From NCBI RefSeq assembly GCF_011682045.1, contig NZ_VVIW01000004.1:1-64000 (forward strand): a DNA stretch of 64,000 nucleotides, in the 5' to 3' direction. The position numbers were made by a program, and so were the translations under genes. Position 1 is the first letter of the stretch. The number at the start of each line of letters is the position of its first letter. Positions 44,322 to 51,960 of the stretch are shown here, in pieces. The notes below the pieces were generated by a model that worked only from the letters and a program-made list of their open reading frames with translations, did no database searches and was not told where the DNA came from. The stretch comes from Massilia aquatica (GTDB taxonomy: Bacteria > Pseudomonadota > Gammaproteobacteria > Burkholderiales > Burkholderiaceae_D).

Positions 44322-45470
44322 ATGAAACTTAGCCATATCGGATTCGCAGCAGCCACGCTGTGCCTCGCCAGCGCCACATTGGCGGCCGACACCATCAAGA
44401 TCGGCGCGCTGTTGCCGCTGACGGGCGGATCGGCCCCGCTGGGCCTGGCGGTACGCGACGGCCAGCGCCTCGCGGTGGCGCAGATCAATGCCCGTGGCGG
44501 GGTGATGGGGCGCAATCTGGAGCTGGTCGAGCTGAACGATGAAAGCAAACCCGAACTGGCCGAGAAGAACATGCAGGCCCTGCTGGCCAAGGGCGTGGTG
44601 GCCTGTTCCTGCGGGGTGAACACGGGCGTGGTGCTGGCTTACCAGCCGGCGATGCAGAAAGCCAAGCTGCCGAATATCGTGCCGGCCTCGGCGGGCACCA
44701 AGCTGACCAAGGCGTTTCAGAACGCGCCGGAAGGCAACTTCACCTTCCGCGTGCAAGCGTCGGACACCTTGCAGGCGCAGATGATGGTCGACTACGCGGT
44801 CAAGAAGGGCCACAAGAAAATCGCGCTGCTGCACGACACCACGCCCTACGGCACCGGCGGGCATGACGACATGGTCAAGCAGTTGCTCACGCATGATGTG
44901 AAGGCGGTGTCGGTCGGCAGCTTCAAGATCGGGGACGCCGATATGTCGGCCCAGCTGGCCAAGGCCAGGGAAGCCGGTGCGACCGTGCTGCTGGTGTACG
45001 GCATCGGAACCGAGCAGGGCCATATCGCCGCCAGCGGCGCCAAGCTGGGCATGCATCTGCCGATCATCGGCTCATGGGCCAACGCCACCGATTCCTTCCT
45101 CAATGTGGCGGCCGCCCATGCCGAAGGCGCGATCTCGCCGCAGACCTTCGTGGAAGGCGCCACCTCGACGGCCGGGCGCGAATTCGAAGCGGCCTACCGC
45201 AGCGAATACAAGCGCGCGCGCATGACCAATCCGACCGCCGTGGCCGGCGGGCACGACTCGATCCTGCTGCTGGCGGCCGCCATCCGCCAGGCCAACAGCA
45301 CCGACGGCGCCAAGATCAAGGCCGCGCTGGAGCGACTGAGCGTCCCGGTGCCGGGCGCGATCGCCACCTACAACAAGCCGTTCTCGGAAGATGATCACGA
45401 AGGCATCAACCTGAGCAGCGCAGTGATGGCAATCTGGAAAAAAGGCGCGATCATGCGCGCGCCGCTGTAA
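44322..45470 (+). CDS. Branched-chain-amino-acid-type ABC binding protein
   Basis: This 382-residue protein has a signal peptide (MKLSHIGFAAATLCLASATLAA) and the type-I periplasmic binding fold of LivJ-like proteins: DTIKIGALLPLTGGSAPLGLAVRDGQRLAVAQINARGGVMGR, then KKIALLHDTTPYG and the C-terminal KAALERLSVPVPGAIATY. No permease or ATPase genes adjoin it, so it must work with distant transporter genes or serve as a sensor partner. AAGGA precedes the ATG at 44322. An upstream in-frame ATG lacks an RBS. Confidence 0.88.
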   Translation: MKLSHIGFAAATLCLASATLAADTIKIGALLPLTGGSAPLGLAVRDGQRLAVAQINARGGVMGRNLELVELNDESKPELAEKNMQALLAKGVVACSCGVNTGVVLAYQPAMQKAKLPNIVPASAGTKLTKAFQNAPEGNFTFRVQASDTLQAQMMVDYAVKKGHKKIALLHDTTPYGTGGHDDMVKQLLTHDVKAVSVGSFKIGDADMSAQLAKAREAGATVLLVYGIGTEQGHIAASGAKLGMHLPIIGSWANATDSFLNVAAAHAEGAISPQTFVEGATSTAGREFEAAYRSEYKRARMTNPTAVAGGHDSILLLAAAIRQANSTDGAKIKAALERLSVPVPGAIATYNKPFSEDDHEGINLSSAVMAIWKKGAIMRAPL

Positions 45471-45485
45471 ACCTGGCCGAATGGT

Positions 45486-46115
45486 TCAGGAGACCGGCCG
45501 GCCCAGCTGCGCCAGCGCCTGGGCCGTGCCGTTGAACAGGTCCAGGTCGACCGCGCCTTCAATGCCGTCGACCTTGCCGGTTTGCGCGTGCTGCCAGATG
45601 GCGTAGCCATGCACGCCGTGCGGCAGGACCGGTGCGGCGGCGCTGCTGTACTCGGCGATCCAGAGCGGATAGGCGCACAGCGCGGCGCTGCCGGCCAGGT
45701 TGCTGTTCCAGAACGAGAGCGATGAATAGATCAGCGGCGTGCAGCCGAGCGCTTGTTGCACTTGGCCCAGCCAGGCCAGCGCAGCGCGGTCGATGGCGGC
45801 GCATTGCATGCCACAGGCGGTTTCGACATCGAGCATGGGCGGCAGGTCGCCCGGCTGCGGCGGTCCGAGCACGCTCAGGAAATGGCGCGCCTGCTGGCCC
45901 GCATCCACATCCGCATGCAGGAAGTGATAGGCCCCGCGTGCGATACCGGCGGCACGCATGGCCGGATAATTTGTGCTGAACAGGGGATCGGTGACGCTGC
46001 CGCCTTCACTGGCCTTGGCGTAGGCAAACGCAATGCCCTGCTGCGCCACCGTGGGCCAGTCGATCTGGCCCTGGAAATGCGAGACGTCAATCCCCTTCAA
46101 GAAGGCGTTGCTCAT
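45486..46115 (-). CDS. GH25 lysozyme-family muramidase
   Basis: This 209-residue protein shows the GH25 pattern: GIDVSHFQGQIDWPTVAQQGIAFAYAKASEGGSVTDPLF at the N terminus, RAAGIARGAYHFLHADVDAGQQARHFL, the catalytic DVE in LPPMLDVET, and WIAEYSS and YAIWQHAQTGKVDGIEGAVDLDLFNG. It cleaves the MurNAc-GlcNAc bond of peptidoglycan. No signal peptide is evident, so it may be a phage-derived or released lysin. AAGGAAG lies before the ATG. It converges on the ABC binding-protein gene, 15 nt apart. Confidence 0.9.
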   Translation of the reverse strand: MSNAFLKGIDVSHFQGQIDWPTVAQQGIAFAYAKASEGGSVTDPLFSTNYPAMRAAGIARGAYHFLHADVDAGQQARHFLSVLGPPQPGDLPPMLDVETACGMQCAAIDRAALAWLGQVQQALGCTPLIYSSLSFWNSNLAGSAALCAYPLWIAEYSSAAAPVLPHGVHGYAIWQHAQTGKVDGIEGAVDLDLFNGTAQALAQLGRPVS

Positions 46116-46256
46116 GCGTGGCTTCCTTTCTGGAGCCGCGCGCGGCGCCGTTGGTGAGATCGCTCGGAGAGTGCTGCAAGGTAAGGAACAGCGCGCGCAG
46201 ACACGTGCGATGTTAATGCCGGATCAGATTACCATGCCTTCCGCCGACGCACCAAT

Positions 46257-46270
46257 GACACCGGTGTCAG
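46257..46270. repeat. Perfect palindrome TGACACCGGTGTCA
   Basis: This 14-bp palindrome shares ACACCGGTGTCAG with repeat copy 1 at 10817 and lies just beyond the 3' end of the Rpn remnant. It is a partial or decayed copy at best. Confidence 0.5.
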
Positions 46271-46281
46271 AGCAAACCTGT

Positions 46282-47092
46282 CTAGCCAGGTGTCTTATCG
46301 TCAGCAAACACAGCCGCCAAGGTGGGCGCATCAAGGCTGCGCTCGAACCATTGTTCAAGATCGTCCTTCGCGGCTTGGGCGATACACTGGGCCACCGGCG
46401 CCGGCAAGTCGCCGAAGCGCTTGTGCAACAGGGCGCCAACCATTTTGCGCAGGGCGATGACCTGACCGTCAGCGATGCCTACCGCCTTGCCTTCCGCCAA
46501 GCCTTCCGCCGTGGCCTTTCTCGATAATTGTTTCTTTCTCTCTCTTAAGCCGCTTAAGTGCGACGTCATAGACGCCGTGCTTGACCTGCTCTGGCCAGCT
46601 TAACCTTGCCAGCCTTTCCATGTCCTTCTCCAACTCTTTGTCAATGTCAATGTCCATGTCGCTCTCCTCCGCAGTATCGAGATTAATCAATTGGATATCG
46701 TCATTTCTACGCGCCAGCAGCGCTTTCCACCACGCCCAGACCGAGGTCCGCAGGCTGGTCAGGGGAGTGGACCTGAACCAGGTCTTCAGCACCGGCACAT
46801 GCGTCGTAAAGACATCGGAGAACACTGAAAGTTCAATCCGGAATAGCAGCGCCAGCAGATCGTCATTCGCGTCCAGCGCCGCCCGGTCCAGGCGCTGCTG
46901 GTCGATCAGCGTGTAGCGCTGGGATGGCTGCAAGGCCGCCAGCCCGGCGGGCGGCACCATGAGCAACTCGGTCAGATCGAGCGGCGCACTCCAGCGCGGC
47001 GCGCCGTTGTAGAACACCAGCGGCAGCACCGGCGGCAATCGCAATCCTGGCGACAGTTCATGGCGCTTGACCAGGTCCTGGCACAGCTCCCG
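46282..47092 (-). pseudogene. Truncated and frameshifted Rpn-family nuclease (recombination-promoting nuclease/putative transposase)
   Basis: Homology to Rpn proteins begins abruptly near CQDLVKRHELSPGLRLPPVLPLVFYNGAPRWSAPLDL (about 47085), so the N-terminal PD-(D/E)XK nuclease domain of about 100 residues is missing. The frame continues through WPEQVKHGVYDVALKRLKREKET and is then broken near 46518. One extra G (AAAGGCC where AAAGCC would keep frame) turns IEKATAEGLAEG into IEKGHGG. The rest, KATAEGLAEGKAVGIADGQVIALRKMVGALLHKRFGD to TLAAVFADDKTPG, is in another frame. The acidic DMDIDIDKELEKDME region is intact. The remnant is immediately downstream of the helical-protein gene at 47058 and overlaps its last codons. 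Confidence 0.8.
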
Positions 47093-47609
47093 GCTCGGCA
47101 ATCTCGCGGCGCAATTGTTCCAGGCGCCGGATCTTCTCCTCCACCCTGGCAATCTGCGCCGCCGGAATGCCGCTGGCGCGGGCGCGCTCGACATCAGCCT
47201 GCAAGCGCGGCACTTCAAGCTGCGCGGCGCTGGCGAAGGCGGCCATGACGCGCGCATCCTGGCGCGCTTCGTAGGCCCGGTAAGCCTGCGGGTCGGCCAA
47301 CTGGGCCGGGCTCGGTCCCGCGCCGGCGGCCGCTGCCGGCGCCAGCGGCGGCGTGCGCGCGTCGCCATGCAGGCGCGCATCGGCCATGCTGTCGGCGGCC
47401 GTGACGGGCGTGGCAGGCGCGGCGCGCGGCACCTCGTCGAACCATCCCGGCCGCGCCGCCTGGACAGGCTGGGCTGCGCCAGGCGCCGTGGCCGCGGCCG
47501 CAGCCCCGGCGGGCGGCGCAGCGGCGGCCGGGGCCGGCACTGGCGGGCGCGCCAGCAGGGAGGCGGCAGCGGCGAGCACCAGCGCCGCGAGCAGGGCGCC
47601 GCCCTTCAT
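47058..47609 (-). CDS. Anchored Ala/Pro-linker helical protein, third gene of a phospholipase operon
   Basis: This 183-residue protein starts MKGGALLAALVLAAAASLLA (anchor), followed by an Ala/Pro linker to about residue 95. The helical C terminus is RAYEARQDARVMAAFASAAQLEVPRLQADVERARASGIPAAQIARVEEKIRRLEQLRREI. The layout (anchor, Ala-Pro spacer, charged helices) resembles lipase-specific foldases, but I cannot assign the family. It overlaps the foldase stop by 4 nt (ATGA). Its last eight codons (VPGPGQAP) come from the Rpn remnant, so the true C terminus may have been cut off. Confidence 0.65.
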   Translation of the reverse strand: MKGGALLAALVLAAAASLLARPPVPAPAAAAPPAGAAAAATAPGAAQPVQAARPGWFDEVPRAAPATPVTAADSMADARLHGDARTPPLAPAAAAGAGPSPAQLADPQAYRAYEARQDARVMAAFASAAQLEVPRLQADVERARASGIPAAQIARVEEKIRRLEQLRREIAEPGAVPGPGQAP

Positions 47610-48982
47610 GCCGGCCCCGCCCCTGCCATCCCGGCCCTGGTGATCTCGATGCGCGCCTTGCGCAGCAGTTCCGCGCGCAATGCCGCCAGTTGCGCCGCCG
47701 CCATCTCGCGCGCCACCGCGCGGCTGGCCACATGGCGCACCGATTCGGAATCGGCCGCCTGGTAGCCTTGCACCCGTTCCTCGACCAGCACGATTTCCCA
47801 TGGCGCATTGCGGCCGGGCCCGGCAGGGGTGCGCACCGGGGCCGATACCTGGCCCGGCGCCTGGGTGAACAGCAGATGCGCCAGCCAGCCGGGTTTGCCC
47901 GCCGGCTTGCTGTCGTGCTGCACCCAGCCGAGCGCGCCGCCGGCGGCGGCGTCGGGCGCGATCGAGTGGCGCCGCGCCATGGCCGCGAAATCGGCGCCGC
48001 CGGCCAGCGCGGCCGCCACCGTGCGCGCCGCCGCTTCATCGGGCAGGCGGATATGGCGCGCGCGCACCCGTTCGATGCGCACAAAATCGGCGCGCTGGCG
48101 CGCGTAGTAGGCGCGCACCTGCTCGGCGCTGACCTGCGCGGCCAGGGTGTCGAGCAGGCGGCTGCCGGCGTGCTGGTCGTCGCCCATGCCGTGCAAGCGC
48201 ATCAGCGCCTGCACATCGGACTGGTCGGCCAGCACCCGGCGCAGGTCGGCCACGGACGCGGCGCCGAAGCGGCGCGCGCTCCAGTCCAGCACATACCACG
48301 AGGCGACCTGCAGCCTGGCCTGCTGCTGCATGAAGTCGCGCTGGCGCGCAAACAGCGCCACCCTGCCCTGGACGTTCTGGCGCCGCGCCACGTCGGCCAG
48401 GCTGATGCTGCCTTCTCCACCGCCCGGTTTGGCAAAGCGCAGCAGCACCAGCTTGCCGGCTTGCGCCAGCTGCGCCTCGCCCAGGCTGTCGTCGAGCCGC
48501 AGCGCGCCGGGCTTGCCGAATACCGTGTCGAGCTCGGCGTCGCTCAAGGGCGGCGCCGGACGCAGCAGGCTGTCGAGGCCGGCGCCGGGCAGTTGCTGCA
48601 AATCGTGTTCCATCTCCTTGCCGTACAGGCTGCGCAAGGTGCTCACCAGTTGGTCGTCGATGCTCACCTCGCGCGTGAAGCCGACCCGCTGGCCGGCCCA
48701 CAGCGCCGCTTCGCCGAAGCGCTTGCGCGCCTCCCCGGCCAGCAGGCGGTTGGCGATGAGGAGCTCGAGCGTGGCGCTGCGCTGGGCGTCCGGATCGCTG
48801 GCGCGCGCCATGCGCCAGCTGCTGTCGACGCTGAACGCGAGCAGCGGCGCGCCGTCGATGCGCGCCGCCGCCACGCTGGCCGGTGCCGCCTGGGCCGGGT
48901 CCGCCACGGCGGGCCAGGCGCACGCCACCCAGGCGCCGCCGGCCAGCATGCGCAGCAGGCGCGCCAAGGGCACCGCCATCAA
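47606..48982 (-). CDS. Secreted parvulin-type peptidyl-prolyl isomerase
   Basis: This 458-residue protein has a signal peptide (about residues 1-27, ending WPAVAD) and an N-terminal SurA-like helical region. A parvulin domain lies near 300-415 (RVRARHIRLPDEAAARTVAAALAGGADFAAMARRHSIAPDAAAGGALGWV and PVRTPAGPGRNAPWEIVLVEER), with the His-Ile and Gly-rich motif typical of rotamases. It would fold exported proteins in the periplasm. It overlaps its upstream gene by 4 nt and its downstream gene by 4 nt, so the three are made together. The natural client is the phospholipase-like enzyme encoded first. Confidence 0.88.
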   Translation of the reverse strand: MMAVPLARLLRMLAGGAWVACAWPAVADPAQAAPASVAAARIDGAPLLAFSVDSSWRMARASDPDAQRSATLELLIANRLLAGEARKRFGEAALWAGQRVGFTREVSIDDQLVSTLRSLYGKEMEHDLQQLPGAGLDSLLRPAPPLSDAELDTVFGKPGALRLDDSLGEAQLAQAGKLVLLRFAKPGGGEGSISLADVARRQNVQGRVALFARQRDFMQQQARLQVASWYVLDWSARRFGAASVADLRRVLADQSDVQALMRLHGMGDDQHAGSRLLDTLAAQVSAEQVRAYYARQRADFVRIERVRARHIRLPDEAAARTVAAALAGGADFAAMARRHSIAPDAAAGGALGWVQHDSKPAGKPGWLAHLLFTQAPGQVSAPVRTPAGPGRNAPWEIVLVEERVQGYQAADSESVRHVASRAVAREMAAAQLAALRAELLRKARIEITRAGMAGAGPA

Positions 48983-50004
48983 ATCGCCAACCGCTCGGCG
49001 GCGCGGTTAAGTACGTGCACCACCATGGCGATCGAATGCGGCACCATGGCGCGCGCCACCGCGCGGCGGTCGGCGTGATCGGTGGACGAGAGCACGATGC
49101 CGCCGTTGGCGTACGAATAGCTGCCGCCCTGGGTCAGCAGCGCGCGGATATCGGTGGCGTTTGGCGCGAGCGGGGTAAAGCTGGCCAGCGCGCCGCGCAC
49201 CAGCGCGGCATCGTTCAACTGTTCGCGGTCGTAATAGTCGCCCACCCACTGTTCCCAGCCCGAGTGGCCGTTGCCCGAGGTGCCCCAGGTGTGGTGCGGC
49301 TGGACCAGGTCGGTGGTGTGCAGCACAAAGCCGAGCGACTGCGCGGTCGGACGCGCCAGGAACTGCTGCCACCAGTACTGCCCGAGGTTGTCGATCGGCT
49401 GGAACGGCATCGACTCGAAATCGGCGTACTGCTTGCTGGTGGAGCTGCCGCCCATGCGGTAGTTCGCTTCGGTCACGCCGAAGCTGTTGTACTTGCTGCT
49501 GTCGCCGAACCAGCCTTTCAGGCCGCCGGCGCCATCGTCCAGATAGTCGCCCACCAGCCAGCCGGCGGCCAGCTTGTCGATATCGCCGCGGTGGGTCAGT
49601 TTGGCATAGTTGTAGCCGCCGAAGGCGTTGCCGTGCACATCGCGTCCACCCGTGTGGTTCTGGAAGTGCCAGTACGAGGTGTAGTTGGCCAGCGAGGAGC
49701 CCAGGCCCCACACCGGCGCCATCTGGCAGCTGCCGGTGGTGGCGCCGCACAGGTAGGTGTCGGCAAAATCGTCGACGTCGTAGGCGCCCTGGCCCACGGC
49801 TTGGGCGAACTGGTCCATCGTGTAGCCGGCCCTGGTTACGCCGGCGGCCAGCTTGGCGTAGTTGGTGGAGGATGGATTGTTCTTCATGAACGTGATCGCA
49901 TCGAGCACGATGCGGCGGTGCGTTTCTTGTTGCCATGCCTGGGCGGGTGCGCTGGCAAACAGGGCCAGCGCGAGGCTGGCGGCGAGCAGTGTCGGTTTCA
50001 TCAT
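48979..50004 (-). CDS. Secreted zinc phospholipase C/S1-P1-type hydrolase
   Basis: This 341-residue enzyme has a signal peptide ending APAQA, so the mature protein starts with Trp (WQQETHRRIVLDA). Zinc-dependent phospholipase C and S1-P1 nucleases also begin with a metal-liganding Trp1 and His near residue 6. A second set of ligands is visible in HTTDLVQPHHTW (H-x3-D-x2-QP-x-H) and GNGHSGWEQWV. These points support a three-zinc phosphodiesterase acting on phospholipids or nucleic acids; sequence does not decide which. It is the first gene of a three-gene ATGA-coupled operon with a parvulin foldase and an anchored helical protein. GGAG precedes two adjacent ATGs. Confidence 0.85.
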   Translation of the reverse strand: MMKPTLLAASLALALFASAPAQAWQQETHRRIVLDAITFMKNNPSSTNYAKLAAGVTRAGYTMDQFAQAVGQGAYDVDDFADTYLCGATTGSCQMAPVWGLGSSLANYTSYWHFQNHTGGRDVHGNAFGGYNYAKLTHRGDIDKLAAGWLVGDYLDDGAGGLKGWFGDSSKYNSFGVTEANYRMGGSSTSKQYADFESMPFQPIDNLGQYWWQQFLARPTAQSLGFVLHTTDLVQPHHTWGTSGNGHSGWEQWVGDYYDREQLNDAALVRGALASFTPLAPNATDIRALLTQGGSYSYANGGIVLSSTDHADRRAVARAMVPHSIAMVVHVLNRAAERLAI

Positions 50005-50124
50005 GACTCCAGGGTGATGCCGGCGGTACGGTGGCCGCGTGGCTGGTTCGCGAAGGAAGAAATGTAAAAATGTAACGATGAAATGTGACGATGAAATGAC
50101 TGTGGCGCGCGTCCGACAATCGGC

Positions 50125-50511
50125 TCAGGCTGGTGCGATATGGTCTTCACACAGGAGAAAGCGGTTTTTCGACGGATCTTCAAGCATGAAATTCTTCCCG
50201 CCTGGCCATTCGAATACCTCCAGCACGCCGTTTTTGTCCGGTACCAGGCCGCCGCCGCCGGCAAAGCGCATGGCCCGCAGGCGCTGGAATGCGACGTCGC
50301 AGCTTGGTATGGTCAGCGCAAACACGGGCGCCTCGCGCGCCGCCGGATGCCAGGGCGTGATTTGCAGGCAGATGCCGGGATGGGCGCTGGCCCGCAGCAA
50401 GTACGAATCCATGCCGTAATCCGCATCGACCTGGAACATTCCCAATTCCTGCACGTAAAACCTGATCGTATCGACCGCCGATTCGGCCCGCAGAAACACA
50501 TCGATCCGCAT
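50125..50511 (-). CDS. VOC/glyoxalase-fold protein
   Basis: This 128-residue protein shows the VOC pattern: MRIDVFLRAESAVDTIRFYVQELGMFQVDADYGMDSYLLRA, GICLQITPWHP, APVFALTIPSCDVAFQRLRAM and a C-terminal EVFEWPGGKNFMLEDPSKNRFLLCEDHIAP. Such proteins bind metal and act on small molecules or give resistance; the function here is unknown. GAAAGGAAAGGG precedes the ATG at 50511. The longer upstream frame is not supported. Confidence 0.85.
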   Translation of the reverse strand: MRIDVFLRAESAVDTIRFYVQELGMFQVDADYGMDSYLLRASAHPGICLQITPWHPAAREAPVFALTIPSCDVAFQRLRAMRFAGGGGLVPDKNGVLEVFEWPGGKNFMLEDPSKNRFLLCEDHIAPA

Positions 50512-50763
50512 ACACCCTTTCCTTTCAACAGCGGCACATCCGGCCGCGCTTTTCGGCGAGCAAGATGGTGATGAAGGCCGACGGCGCCATGTCAATCCAC
50601 GGCGTGCATGTGGATGTGGTGGGCAGCGGCAGGATCGACCTGAACAAGTAGAGACAGGACAGGATACGCCAGGCAACGATCGCGATTGACTTTCGCCACC
50701 GGCGGGTACACCATCAGGATGCTTGCCGACACATGTTCCTCCCACGCTTGAAGGAGTAAGTTG

Positions 50764-51225
50764 ATGACAATGTTGATCAAAAGTGTAATCGGCGTCGCCG
50801 CTTCCCTGGCATTCGCGGCCAATGTGCTGGCGGCGGACGCCGCAACGGCCGAGGAAGCCAGTGCGCTGGTGAAGCAGGGCGTGGCTTTCTTCAAGGCCAA
50901 CGGCAAGGACAAGCTGATTGCCGAGGTGGCCAATACCAGGGGCCAGTTCGTCAGCAAGGACTTGTACCTGAGCGTGTGGGACACCAAGGCCAAGGTGCTG
51001 GCGCACGGCGCCAATCCCAAGATGGCGGGCAAGAATATCATCGAGTTGAAAGATGCCGACGACAAGTACTTCATGAAGGAAATCATGAGCAAAGCCGCCA
51101 ATCCGGGCAACGGCTGGGTCGACTACAAATGGGTCAATCCGGTGACCAAGGAAATGCAAGCCAAGTCGGCCTATTTTGAAAAAGTCGAAGACATCGTCAT
51201 TTCAGCAGGCTACTACAAAAAATAG
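50764..51225 (+). CDS. Secreted single-Cache-domain protein
   Basis: This 153-residue protein has a signal peptide (about residues 1-23, ending AANVLAAD). A Cache-like domain follows: ATAEEASALVKQGVAFFKANGKDKLIAEVANTRGQFVSKDLYLSVWDTKAKVLAHGANPKMAGKNIIELKDADDKYFMKEI, then GNGWVDYKWVNPVTKEMQAKSAYFEKVEDIVISAGYYKK. These are the two parts of an sCache fold in which Tyr and Trp line the ligand pocket. It has no signalling domain and may be a free ligand-binding protein. The ATG at 50764 is chosen because AAGGAG is 7 nt upstream. The 250 bp before it contain nothing else I can assign. Confidence 0.85.
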   Translation: MTMLIKSVIGVAASLAFAANVLAADAATAEEASALVKQGVAFFKANGKDKLIAEVANTRGQFVSKDLYLSVWDTKAKVLAHGANPKMAGKNIIELKDADDKYFMKEIMSKAANPGNGWVDYKWVNPVTKEMQAKSAYFEKVEDIVISAGYYKK

Positions 51226-51289
51226 GCGGCTGGATGGGGCTGCGCGCGGATTCCTCGCAGCGCTCGCCGCCTGAGGCTGGCGCCGTCGA

Positions 51290-51712
51290 TCAGCGCCGTC
51301 CCTGGCGCTTTTCGGCGGCAACGATCGCCATGACCAGCCCCACCGCAGCGAGCACGACGGCGGATGGCCCCAGGTAATACAGCATCACCATCGTGAACCA
51401 CACCTCTTCCTCCTTGCTGATCGAGGCCGCGTGCAGCGACAGGCGCATGCCACCGGCCAGCGCCACATTGGCGATCGCGACCAGCGCCTGGCCGGCCCAG
51501 TAAAGCTTGCCCGGCGCGCTGGGCGCCATTCCCTTCCTGACCCAGATCGCCGTGAGCAGCAGGGCCACGCCCGCGCAGCCGGCCAGCGTCATCGCCGCCA
51601 TGCCGCTGCGGGGAACGAGCAGCACTGAGGCCGTCGTGTCCGGAAGCCACAGCGCGAGGTAAAACGCGCAGGCGAACAACAAGGTAAATACGTTGAGATT
51701 GGCAAAAAACAT
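51290..51712 (-). CDS. Hypothetical four-helix membrane protein
   Basis: This 140-residue protein has four hydrophobic segments (about residues 3-24, 38-57, 72-91 and 105-128) and a charged tail EKRQGRR. It begins MFFANLNVFTLLFACAFYLALWLPD. No family is recognised and the RBS is weak. A nested hairpin (AGGCGGC...GCCGCCT with an inner GCTGCG/CGCAGC) lies between its stop and the Cache gene, serving both convergent genes. Confidence 0.55.
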   Translation of the reverse strand: MFFANLNVFTLLFACAFYLALWLPDTTASVLLVPRSGMAAMTLAGCAGVALLLTAIWVRKGMAPSAPGKLYWAGQALVAIANVALAGGMRLSLHAASISKEEEVWFTMVMLYYLGPSAVVLAAVGLVMAIVAAEKRQGRR

Positions 51713-51885
51713 CGAGGAAATCCCGGGAAAAACAGCGCCACGCTGACCAGGCTAGTCAACGTTGCAAGAATTAAAAGATGCAATTTTAGTCCCTGTGCAA
51801 TCAAGCCATTCGGTATTCGTCTTCGCACCGCCGCCATTCCCACGCAATACATCATTTGAGCAACAGAAATGCTGTTGCCGTAAAT

Positions 51886-51904
51886 GCAAATGAGATTGAT
51901 TAAC
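51886..51904 (+). promoter_or_regulatory. Fur-box-like sequence
   Basis: GCAAATGAGATTGATTAAC matches the 19-bp Fur consensus at 13 positions. It abuts the -35 at 51906, where Fur with Fe(II) would block transcription of the TonB receptor gene. Confidence 0.65.
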
Positions 51905-51905
51905 G

Positions 51906-51934
51906 TTTACGCTCCTGTGAGATTTGGCTATAAT
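51906..51934 (+). promoter_or_regulatory. Sigma70-like promoter of the TonB receptor
   Basis: TTTACG (51906-51911) and a perfect TATAAT (51929-51934) are separated by 17 bp. It lies 27 bp before the TTG start codon. Confidence 0.7.
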
Positions 51935-51960
51935 CGGCATATCTATCTGAGGAGTTAATC

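Noticed and set aside
46282-47092. Active insertion sequence at the Rpn locus
   Set aside because: No terminal inverted repeats or target duplication are seen, and the frame is truncated and shifted.
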